From Actinomycetales bacterium (GTDB lineage Bacteria; Actinomycetota; Actinomycetes; Actinomycetales; Actinomycetaceae), in assembly GCA_015655375.1 (NCBI GenBank), contig JAATFD010000003.1:1-64000 (forward strand): a DNA stretch of 64,000 nt. Direction: 5' to 3'. The number at the start of each line of letters is the position of its first letter. Position 1 is the stretch's first letter. The position numbers and the translations under genes were made by a program. The notes beneath the pieces are model-generated. The model did no database searches and was not told where the DNA came from. It worked only from the letters and a program-made list of their open reading frames with translations. Below, in pieces: positions 56,829 to 64,000 of the stretch.

Positions 56829-58169
56829 ATGACCTGGACCTGGATCGAGACCACCGAGCAGGATCGCTGGCACGAACGCGACGCACCGGGCAGCGGAGCG
56901 ACCAGCCCGGACGGCGTTCGCCTGACCGGCGAACGTCAGCAGACGCTCCGCGGCTTCGGCGGGTGCTTCAACGAACTCGGCTACCTTCCCTTGGCCGCTC
57001 TCCCCCAGAAGGCACAGGACGAGGCGCTGCGGGATCTGTTCGACCCGGCGACGTGCAACTTCGGCTTCAACAGGACCCCCGTGGGAGCCAATGACTTTGC
57101 GGCCACCTGGTACTCCTACGATGAGACCCCCGGCGACTACGACCTGGAGCACTTCTCGGTCGAGCACGATGAGCAGACTCTGCTGCCCTTCATCCGTGGA
57201 GCCCAGCGCTTCCAACCGGACATGGAGTTGTTCGCCAGCCCGTGGAGCCCTCCCACCTGGATGAAGAGCCCGGCCGTCTACAATCATGGCCGGCTGATCC
57301 AGACCCCCCAGAATCTCGAGGCCTACGCCCACTACCTGGTCGCCTACATCAAGGCCTACGCCGAACGCGGGGTGCACATCGACCAGCTCCACGTCCAGAA
57401 TGAGGTCTTCGCCGACCAGAAGTTCCCCTCCTGTCGGTGGAGCGCCGAAGAGCTGCGCGTCTTCATCCGCGACCATCTTGGTCCGTTGGTCACGCGCGAG
57501 GGCTTGGACACCCAGGTGTTCCTGGGGACCCTGAACGGTCCCGAGGATTCCTCCTTCGGACCGGGACCTACGATGTTGATCGACAACTACAACCGTTTCG
57601 TCGACTACATCCTGCTCGATCCGAGGGCGCGGTCCTACATCGCCGGGATCGGCTACCAGTGGGCGGGACAGGGCGCCATCGCACGTACCCACGAGTCGTG
57701 GCCGGAGATCGAGATCGTCCAGACTGAATCCGAGTGCGGGGACGGCGCGAACACCTGGGAGTACGCCGAGTACGTCTTCCACCTGGTCCAGCACTACCTA
57801 CGCCATGGAGCCACCGCCTACACCTACTGGAACCTCATCCTGGACCCGACCCGGACGAGCACCTGGGGCTGGCCGCAGAACTCGATGCTGACCATTGACC
57901 CGGAGGCCGGAACGGTCGTGCGCAACCCCGAGTACTACGTCATGCGCCACTATTCCCAGGCCGTGCGCAGGGCAGCGGTGCGCCTCGGCGTGACCGGGCA
58001 CCTGAGCTCAACGACCACGGTTGCGCAGAATCCGGATGGAACGCTGGCCGTGGTGGTCCAGAACCCCCTGGATCGGCCCGTCAGCTTCTCCTTCGAGGAT
58101 CCGCAGGACACGAGCCGATCGTTCACTGCCGAGTTGGACCCGCGGTCCTTCCACACCTTCGTGGGGTGA
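56829..58169 (+). CDS. GH30 glycoside hydrolase
   Basis: The 446-residue protein has the GH30 opening TLRGFGGCFNELGYLPLAAL, FASPWSPPTWMKSPAVYNHG, acid/base Glu192 in HVQNEVFADQKFPSCRW and nucleophile Glu300 in IVQTESECGDG. A short C-terminal beta domain follows. The family includes beta-glucosidases, xylosidases and beta-1,6-galactanases. Specificity is not readable, but context suggests a side-chain or backbone linkage of an arabinose-containing glycan. No signal peptide. AAGGAGA lies 6 bases before ATG 56829. Confidence 0.9.
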   Translation: MTWTWIETTEQDRWHERDAPGSGATSPDGVRLTGERQQTLRGFGGCFNELGYLPLAALPQKAQDEALRDLFDPATCNFGFNRTPVGANDFAATWYSYDETPGDYDLEHFSVEHDEQTLLPFIRGAQRFQPDMELFASPWSPPTWMKSPAVYNHGRLIQTPQNLEAYAHYLVAYIKAYAERGVHIDQLHVQNEVFADQKFPSCRWSAEELRVFIRDHLGPLVTREGLDTQVFLGTLNGPEDSSFGPGPTMLIDNYNRFVDYILLDPRARSYIAGIGYQWAGQGAIARTHESWPEIEIVQTESECGDGANTWEYAEYVFHLVQHYLRHGATAYTYWNLILDPTRTSTWGWPQNSMLTIDPEAGTVVRNPEYYVMRHYSQAVRRAAVRLGVTGHLSSTTTVAQNPDGTLAVVVQNPLDRPVSFSFEDPQDTSRSFTAELDPRSFHTFVG

Positions 58170-58184
58170 GACCCCGGGAGTCCG

Positions 58185-58220
58185 AGTTTGGGGAGTCGGA
58201 CTCCAGCGACTCCCCAAACT
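58185..58220. terminator. bidirectional terminator between GH30 and GH42
   Basis: AGTTTGGGGAGTC (58185-58197) and GACTCCCCAAACT (58208-58220) form a perfect 13-bp stem with a 10-base loop between the converging stops. Confidence 0.85.
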
Positions 58221-58224
58221 GCTG

Positions 58225-60285
58225 TCAGGACTCAACGATCGTCAGGTCCCACGGACCCACGACGATCTCCTGACCGACCTCGATCCTCGTCCCACCCAGC
58301 ACATCCGCACCCGCCACCGGGCTGCCCAGCGTGACCGCTTCCGGATGGTAATTCAGCAGGTAGGTGACATCGTGACCCGCCCTGTTGACTCCCCGACGCA
58401 CGCTCAGACGGCCCGCCAGGCCGGTCGGCCACTCGATGATCCCCGCGTCCTCTGCGGCCAGGCGCAGGACCGCCCTGATGACCTCGGGCGAGGTGAAGGT
58501 CCCCACATGGACAGCCGTTCCCCTGCCGAAACGATGGCGGGTGACCGCTGCGTAGTCGCGCCATGCGGGGTGGTCGTAGGTGGCCAGGACCTCGGCGCCC
58601 TCCGGACGCAGCAGTTCGAGGAAGGCACGCGGCCTGCGCATCTCGGCATCCAGAGCGCCTGCGGCCTCAGCAAGGACTCCCCTCAAAGCAAGCGTTCCTC
58701 CGCCCTCGGGACGGGTGAATTGGCTGTATCCCATTCCCATGACGTCCCTCAGGGAATGGGGCGCTCGATCCGCCCACACGGTGACGTCCTCGTCAGCGAC
58801 GAAGGACCGGAACGTGGAGACCAGGCACCCGCCCTGTGCCACGTAATCGCGCAGCGAATCGAGCGTTGATTGGGACGCCACGTACAGGGCCGGCGTCACA
58901 AGCAGGTCATAACGGGACAACAGCTCGACGCTCGCATCGGGAGGAACGATGTCACACCCGATGTTGAGGTCGAACAAAGCGTCATGGATCCATCGGAAGA
59001 CGTCGTTGTACCCGATGGACGATCCGTAGGCTCCCTCGACGAATCCGTGCTCGATCGTGAACCAACGCAGGGCCGTCAAGGATTCGTTGGAGATCATGAT
59101 CGCCGCACGGTTGCGGATACGCAGGTGCGCCACGCGGTCCCCGTGCTCAGCGATCTCACGTCCGAAGACGCCGGCTTCCTCGTAGGTGGGGTTCGGTTCG
59201 AGGTCCTGGCTGAGCAGGCCCTTCCAGTAGGTCTCGAACGAGTTGTGGATGGAATGCCAGTGCCAATACATCACGCCGTCGGCGCCGCTGGCCACATGGC
59301 TGTAGGCCTGCAGACGGAGCTGGCCGGGGTAAGGAAGCCATCCCATCTGCCCCTGTGCCTGGGTTTCGAGCACGAGGTAGTTCGCGCCGTCCTTCACCGA
59401 CCGCATGATGTCTCCACCGAAGGCGATCTCCTTGCCCGTCAGGCTCGACTCGGTGGGGTGATAGATGTCGACGCCCGCGACATCGACGACGCGAGCTGCC
59501 TTGAAATGGTCGACGGACGGTTGGACTCCGTAGGACCACCCGGGTGCCCAATCGAAGTCGAAGTTCTGCGTGATGAACTGATCGGGACGGGCATACTGAC
59601 GCACGATCCCCACCTGCCACGAGAGGAACTCCGTGACCAGATCACGGCGGAAGGAGTCGAAGGCCGCTGCCAACGACCCATTGACCGTGCCGGTCACGTC
59701 GGGAAAATCCTCCCAGGCGTTGATCCTGTTCGACCAGTAATCCAGGCCGAATGCCGCATTGAGGGCCCCCAGGTCATCATCGAAGCGGTCACGCAGATGC
59801 TTGACGAAGGCTCGTTGGACATCCGCAGAAACGGAGTCGTAATACTTCGTCTCGTTGTCCACCTGGAAGCCGATGACGCCGGGGTGCTCGGCCGTACGGG
59901 AGATCAGCGCCCGGATCACGCGCTCGGCGTGGAAGCGATAGGCGGGATTGATGATGTCCATGATCTGGCGGGCACCGTAGCGCCCGGGTCCCGCAGGCGT
60001 CTGCGCCAACACCTCGGGATGGGAGGCGACCAACCACGTCGGGACCGCGTACGTCGGGGTCCCGACGATCACCCGGATCCCGGCAGCTGTCATCGCCTCG
60101 ATGACACGATCCACGTGGGAGAAATCGAAGACACCAGGCTGAGGTTCGAGAGTGCTCCAGGTCGACTCGGCGATCCGAACGGTCGTGACTCCGATCGCCT
60201 TCATCATCTCGATGTCCGTCCCAAGCCGATCAGGGGTCGGCATGTACTCGTCGTAGTACGCCGCCCCGAACAAGAAACCGTCCAT
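58225..60285 (-). CDS. GH42 beta-galactosidase family enzyme
   Basis: This enzyme of about 686 residues has the GH42 opening FLFGAAYYDEYMPTPDRLGT, acid/base Glu145 in GFQVDNETKYY and nucleophile Glu307 in YLVLETQAQGQMGW. The trimerisation and C-terminal beta domains follow. GH42 enzymes cleave terminal beta-galactose; some members act on alpha-L-arabinopyranosides. In this cluster either galactose from arabinogalactan or arabinopyranose is plausible. No signal peptide. ATG 60312 is an alternative start. It is divergent from araB across a shared operator. Confidence 0.9.
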   Translation of the reverse strand: MDGFLFGAAYYDEYMPTPDRLGTDIEMMKAIGVTTVRIAESTWSTLEPQPGVFDFSHVDRVIEAMTAAGIRVIVGTPTYAVPTWLVASHPEVLAQTPAGPGRYGARQIMDIINPAYRFHAERVIRALISRTAEHPGVIGFQVDNETKYYDSVSADVQRAFVKHLRDRFDDDLGALNAAFGLDYWSNRINAWEDFPDVTGTVNGSLAAAFDSFRRDLVTEFLSWQVGIVRQYARPDQFITQNFDFDWAPGWSYGVQPSVDHFKAARVVDVAGVDIYHPTESSLTGKEIAFGGDIMRSVKDGANYLVLETQAQGQMGWLPYPGQLRLQAYSHVASGADGVMYWHWHSIHNSFETYWKGLLSQDLEPNPTYEEAGVFGREIAEHGDRVAHLRIRNRAAIMISNESLTALRWFTIEHGFVEGAYGSSIGYNDVFRWIHDALFDLNIGCDIVPPDASVELLSRYDLLVTPALYVASQSTLDSLRDYVAQGGCLVSTFRSFVADEDVTVWADRAPHSLRDVMGMGYSQFTRPEGGGTLALRGVLAEAAGALDAEMRRPRAFLELLRPEGAEVLATYDHPAWRDYAAVTRHRFGRGTAVHVGTFTSPEVIRAVLRLAAEDAGIIEWPTGLAGRLSVRRGVNRAGHDVTYLLNYHPEAVTLGSPVAGADVLGGTRIEVGQEIVVGPWDLTIVES

Positions 60286-60411
60286 TGGCCCTGACCGCCC
60301 TTCACTGCGCATGTCACGTCGGAGAACGAGGCACGACCTGACGCCGGATGACGGTGTCGTGCCTCGCGTTTTCCTCCACGGTCGACCTCGACCCGTGCGG
60401 GGCGACCGCGA

Positions 60412-60430
60412 ACGTTAGCGTTAACATTGT
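60412..60430. promoter_or_regulatory. LacI-type operator, copy 2, between GH42 and araB
   Basis: CGTTAGCGTTAACATTGT contains the near-palindrome GTTAGCGTTAAC and shares CGYTAACATTGT with copy 1. On the minus strand it abuts a good -10, TACAAT (60431-60426), for GH42. One bound repressor could control both GH42 and araB-araD-araA. Confidence 0.7.
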
Positions 60431-60506
60431 ATCTGATGGATGAGCTCCACGACTTGGTGCCCATCCACATGGCATGGCAGCCCTGACCCAGGATGGAGCA
60501 CTCACG

Positions 60507-62156
60507 ATGGCGGAGCATGGCGGCACCGACAACGCGCAGCACGAGGACAACCCCGAGAACCCGGAGAGCGGGACATCCGACGCACGGTCCGATCGGACAA
60601 CCCTCGGCATCGAGTTCGGATCCACCCGGATCAAGGCATGCCTGCTCGACGCCGACGGAACGACGCTGGCCACCGGGACCCACGAGTGGGAGAACACCCT
60701 GGTCGACGATCGATGGACCTACTCCCTTGAGGCGATCCACACCGGCTTGCAATCCTGCTGTTCCTCACTGCTCGAGAACGCGCGGCAGCGCTTGGGCGCA
60801 CGCCCATCGAGCGTCGGAGCGATCGGGATTTCAGCGATGATGCACGGCTACCTGGCCCTCGACGAGGATGACCACCCGCTTGTTCCCTTCCGCACCTGGC
60901 GCACCACCACGACTGGACAGGCGGCCGCCGAGCTGACCGAGGTGTTGGGCCAGAACATTCCCCAGCGGTGGTCCGCCGCCCATCTCTACCAGGCCATTCT
61001 CGACGAAGAGGACCATGTCGCCCGTGTGCGGACCCTGACGACCCTGGCCGGGTACGTCCACTGGTGCCTGACCGGCCGACACGTCCTCGGAGTGGGCGAC
61101 GCCTCCGGGATGTTCCCCCTGGACACCACGACCCATGACTATGACGAAGAGCTCCTGGAGCGTTTCGACCGACTCACCGACGAGCACGGATTCACGTCGC
61201 CCCTGCGTTCACTGTTGCCCCGCCCTCTCCTCGCCGGTGAGGACGCCGGCACGCTGACCCCCCAGGGCGCTCTCCTGCTGGACCCCACCGGGACGCTCCG
61301 TCCCGGCATTCCTCTGTGTCCCCCGGAGGGAGATGCCGGTACCGGTATGGTCGCCACCGGTGCGGTCTGCCCGCGCAGCGGAACCATCAGCGCGGGGACC
61401 TCGATCTTCGCGATGGTCGTCCTCGAGCACCCGCTGGCGACGGTCCACCCCGAACTCGACCTCGTCACGACCCCTGCCGGGGATCCGGTGGCGATGGTCC
61501 ATTGCAACAACGGCGCCAGCGAATTGGGCGAGTGGGCCCAGGTCTTCGGACAATTCGCCAACGCGCTGGGCCACGACAGCGACCCCGACACCGTCTTCGA
61601 CGTGCTGCTGAATGCCGCCCTCGACGCCGAGCCCGATGCGGGTGGACTTCTCGCCTACGACTTCGTGGCGGGAGAGCCCATCCTCGACCTCGACGCGGGC
61701 CGACCGCTGCTGGCGCGAGCTCCCAACGGTCGTCTCACCCTCGCAAACCTCGTGCGCTCCTTGGTCCTTGGGTCCTTCGCCACCCTGGCCATCGGGATGC
61801 GGATTCTCTCCGAGGAAGGCACCGCGATCGACACCATGCACGCTCACGGCGGGATCTTCAAGACACCTGGCGTCGCTCAACGCCTGCTCGCAGCCGCCAT
61901 CGGTTCCCCCGTTGCCGTGTCCGAGACTGCGGCCGAGGGCGGGGCATGGGGCATTGCGCTCCTCGCTCGCTATCGCTTGGCAGCCATCGAGGGCGAGGCG
62001 CCGTCATTGGGCGATTTCGCGCGCACCCATGTCCTCGGCGGAAAGCCCACCGACGCGCTGCCACCGGACCCACGGGACGAGGCCGGTTTCGCGACCTATC
62101 TCGAGCGCTTCCGGACAGGACTGCCCCTCGAACGGGCAGCTTCCTCCGCGATCTGA
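60507..62156 (+). CDS. araB: FGGY-family carbohydrate kinase, probable L-ribulokinase
   Basis: This 549-residue kinase has phosphate-binding LGIEFGSTRIKACLLDADG and ISAMMHGYLALDEDDHPLVP. Also present are GTISAGTSIFAMVV and the adenosine-site helix AHGGIFKTPGVAQRLLAAAIG. Position directly before araD and araA supports phosphorylation of L-ribulose, although the sequence alone could be called xylulokinase-like. ATG 60507 has GGATGGAG 8 bases upstream. The first 25 residues are acidic and polar and precede the family start. Confidence 0.88.
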   Translation: MAEHGGTDNAQHEDNPENPESGTSDARSDRTTLGIEFGSTRIKACLLDADGTTLATGTHEWENTLVDDRWTYSLEAIHTGLQSCCSSLLENARQRLGARPSSVGAIGISAMMHGYLALDEDDHPLVPFRTWRTTTTGQAAAELTEVLGQNIPQRWSAAHLYQAILDEEDHVARVRTLTTLAGYVHWCLTGRHVLGVGDASGMFPLDTTTHDYDEELLERFDRLTDEHGFTSPLRSLLPRPLLAGEDAGTLTPQGALLLDPTGTLRPGIPLCPPEGDAGTGMVATGAVCPRSGTISAGTSIFAMVVLEHPLATVHPELDLVTTPAGDPVAMVHCNNGASELGEWAQVFGQFANALGHDSDPDTVFDVLLNAALDAEPDAGGLLAYDFVAGEPILDLDAGRPLLARAPNGRLTLANLVRSLVLGSFATLAIGMRILSEEGTAIDTMHAHGGIFKTPGVAQRLLAAAIGSPVAVSETAAEGGAWGIALLARYRLAAIEGEAPSLGDFARTHVLGGKPTDALPPDPRDEAGFATYLERFRTGLPLERAASSAI

Positions 62157-62191
62157 ATCCCGCTCCACCAGACTTCCTCAGGAGGATCTCC

Positions 62192-62908
62192 ATGACATCG
62201 CCGCTTGACCACCTCCCCCTCTCCGTGCGTGAGAAGGTGCGCCGCGCCCGCACCCAGGTCGCCGAGCTCCACGCGGAACTCCCGAAATGGGGACTCGTCG
62301 TGTGGGCCGCGGGCAACGTCTCCCAACGGGTCGTCGTCAACGCGGAGTCCGGTCCCGGCCTCGGCGATCTTCTCGTCATCAAGCCCTCCGGCGTCACCTA
62401 TGACGAGCTGACACCGGAATCCATGGTCGTGTGCGACCTTCAGGGCTCTCTGATCGACGGGGACCGCTCGCCGTCCTCCGACACGGCTGCCCACGCCTAC
62501 GTCTACCGCCACATGCCCGAAGTCGGAGGCGTCGTCCACACACACTCGACCTACGCGACGGCCTGGGCGGCCCGGGGAGAGGCAATCCCCTGCGTGCTGA
62601 CGATGATGGCCGATGAATTCGGCGGCCCGGTGCCCGTCGGCCCGTTCGCGATCATCGGCGACGACTCGATCGGACGCGGCATCGTCGAGACGCTGCGCGA
62701 GTCCCGCTCGCCCGCTGTCCTCATGCAGAACCACGGACCATTCACCATTGGCCGTACTGCCGAAGCGGCCGTCAAGGCCGCCGTCATGGTCGAGGAAGTG
62801 GCACGCACCGTCCACGTCTCCCGCCAGCTCGGCGAGCCGATCCCGATCGCGCAGACACACATCGACCACCTCTACGACCGCTACCAGAACGTCTACGGGC
62901 AGCACTGA
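62192..62908 (+). CDS. araD: L-ribulose-5-phosphate 4-epimerase
   Basis: AraD converts L-ribulose-5-phosphate to D-xylulose-5-phosphate. The 238-residue length is typical of class II aldolase/epimerases. Zinc and substrate motifs are [51 protein letters not shown] with [11 protein letters not shown], and [18 protein letters not shown] lies 6 bases before ATG 62192. It stands 35 bases after araB and 26 before araA. Confidence 0.95.
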   Translation: MTSPLDHLPLSVREKVRRARTQVAELHAELPKWGLVVWAAGNVSQRVVVNAESGPGLGDLLVIKPSGVTYDELTPESMVVCDLQGSLIDGDRSPSSDTAAHAYVYRHMPEVGGVVHTHSTYATAWAARGEAIPCVLTMMADEFGGPVPVGPFAIIGDDSIGRGIVETLRESRSPAVLMQNHGPFTIGRTAEAAVKAAVMVEEVARTVHVSRQLGEPIPIAQTHIDHLYDRYQNVYGQH

Positions 62909-62934
62909 CTCTCGCCCGAGAAGGAGACCCACAG

Positions 62935-64000
62935 ATGCCCGCCACCACGTACATCGATCACGAGATCTGGTTCCTCACCGGAAGCCAGGAACTCTACGGG
63001 GAGGAGACCCTCCGCCAGGTCGCTGATCAATCGCGCGAAGTCGTTGAGATGCTCAACGCCTCCAGCGACGTCCCCGCCCGCATCGTCTGGAAGCCGGTCC
63101 TGACCAGCTCCGACGCGATCCGCCGAGCAATGCTCGAGGCGAACTCCGACGACTCGGTCCTCGGGGTGATCGCCTGGATGCACACGTTCAGCCCCGCCAA
63201 GATGTGGATCACAGGCCTCGACGTCCTGTCCAAGCCGCTCCTCCACTTCCACACCCAGGCCAATGTCGAACTGCCGTGGGCCACGATCGACATGGACTAC
63301 ATGAACCTCAACCAGGCCGCCCACGGAGACCGCGAGTTCGGCTACATCGCCACGCGCTTGGGCGTGCCACGCACCACGGTCGTCGGCCATGCCTCGCAAC
63401 CCGTGGTCACCCGACGGATCGGAACATGGATCCGGGCCGCAGCGGGACGCGCGGCCACCCGGGATCTGCGGCTGGTCCGCTTCGGCGACAACATGCGCAA
63501 CGTCGCCGTCACCGAGGGGGACAAGACCGAAGCTGAACTCCGCTTCGGCGTCTCCGTCAACACCTGGGCCGTCAACGACCTCGTCGAGGCCGTCGATGCG
63601 GTCTCCGAGGCGCAGGTCGACACCGCTGTCGCCGAATACGAAGACGTCTACGAGGTCGCACCTGAGTTACGTCGCGATGGGAAGCGCCACGACTCGTTGC
63701 GCTACGCCGCTCGCCAGGAGGTCGCCATGCAGGCCTTCCTCGATTCCTTGGGAGCGAAGGCCTTCACGACCAACTTCGAGGACCTGGGAGCCCTACGTCA
63801 GCTCCCGGGGATCGCGGTCCAGCGCCTGATGGCCAAGGGCTACGGCTTCGGCGCCGAAGGCGACTGGAAGACCGCGATCCTCGTGCGCGCCGCCAAGGTC
63901 ATGGGTCAGGGGCTTCCGGGTGGAGCAAGCCTGATGGAGGACTACACCTACAATCTCGTCCCCGGACAGGAGTGCATCCTCGGAGCTCACATGCTCGAGG
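62935..64000 (+). CDS. araA: L-arabinose isomerase, 3' end outside window
   Basis: AraA isomerises L-arabinose to L-ribulose. ATG 62935 follows AAGGAGA. The frame is open to the last base, giving the first 355 of about 500 residues. Family motifs are [84 protein letters not shown] and EDYTYNL. It is the third gene of araB-araD-araA, and the missing part lies beyond the window. Confidence 0.96.
   Translation, partial: MPATTYIDHEIWFLTGSQELYGEETLRQVADQSREVVEMLNASSDVPARIVWKPVLTSSDAIRRAMLEANSDDSVLGVIAWMHTFSPAKMWITGLDVLSKPLLHFHTQANVELPWATIDMDYMNLNQAAHGDREFGYIATRLGVPRTTVVGHASQPVVTRRIGTWIRAAAGRAATRDLRLVRFGDNMRNVAVTEGDKTEAELRFGVSVNTWAVNDLVEAVDAVSEAQVDTAVAEYEDVYEVAPELRRDGKRHDSLRYAARQEVAMQAFLDSLGAKAFTTNFEDLGALRQLPGIAVQRLMAKGYGFGAEGDWKTAILVRAAKVMGQGLPGGASLMEDYTYNLVPGQECILGAHMLE

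Noticed and set aside
55740-57794. 684-codon minus-strand ORF
   Set aside because: Runs antisense across two genes, GH51 and GH30, with known active sites; not a gene.
58870-60294. 474-codon plus-strand ORF
   Set aside because: Antisense to GH42.

Overview
The window is GC-rich, densely packed bacterial DNA. Most genes carry GGAGG-type ribosome sites or start leaderless, and many overlap by 4 bases. The gene families (DUF3073, DUF3618, an MnhA-MnhB fusion, a lysC with an internal start, CelR-like operators) point to an actinobacterium. Sortase-anchored surface proteins and arabinoside/beta-glucoside catabolism fit a host- or plant-fibre-associated member of the Actinomycetaceae (Actinomyces/Schaalia-like). 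That placement is inference; no 16S gene is present.

Layout. 1-3742: the tail of an LPVTG-anchored protein, an ABC ATPase without a permease, and a decayed sortase-anchored 5'-nucleotidase. 4034-10732: small membrane/stress proteins (DUF1469, DUF3618), DUF3073, purF-purM, an RNB-domain ribonuclease and a DUF805 protein. 10846-17557: a complete, tightly overlapped Mrp-type Na+/H+ antiporter operon (mnhA/B fusion, C, D, E, F, G). 18049-20475: a large membrane-bound iron-sulfur oxidoreductase. 20504-28555: two unknown proteins, dcd, a TM2 protein, mutY, an MFS exporter, tRNA-Gly(CCC), a MutT-like Nudix hydrolase, a TetR regulator and thioredoxin. 28657-31037: lysC-asd, with a clear internal start for the aspartokinase beta chain. 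31198-35074: a three-gene glycosyltransferase operon that includes an undescribed 84-residue ORF coupled on both sides. 35380-37706: a two-component system. 37893-39452: an MFS exporter divergent from a MerR regulator, sharing a MerR-type promoter. 39469-43412: SRP RNA, dnaX, recR (no ybaB between them) and a truncated LysE remnant.

The last 20 kb are accessory sugar metabolism. 43563-49558 is a beta-glucoside/cellobiose-type operon (solute-binding lipoprotein, two permeases, GH1 beta-glucosidase, LacI regulator). Its promoter carries two CelR/CebR-like palindromes 31 bp apart. 52575-64000 is an arabinoside cluster: a LacI regulator, an MFS sugar transporter, GH51, GH30 and GH42 enzymes without signal peptides, and araB-araD-araA (araA runs off the end). 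Two copies of a related operator, with the core ACAATGTTARCG, lie before the transporter operon and between GH42 and araB. The implied system imports arabinose-containing oligosaccharides whole, dismantles them in the cytoplasm and sends L-arabinose into the pentose phosphate pathway.

Decay is visible at three places: the 5'-nucleotidase, an alpha/beta hydrolase near 50.7-51.4 kb and the LysE remnant. I found no CRISPR array, insertion sequence, phage or obvious defence system. The least explained items are the 84-residue ORF, the 402-residue ABC ATPase and the two unknown proteins downstream of dcd.
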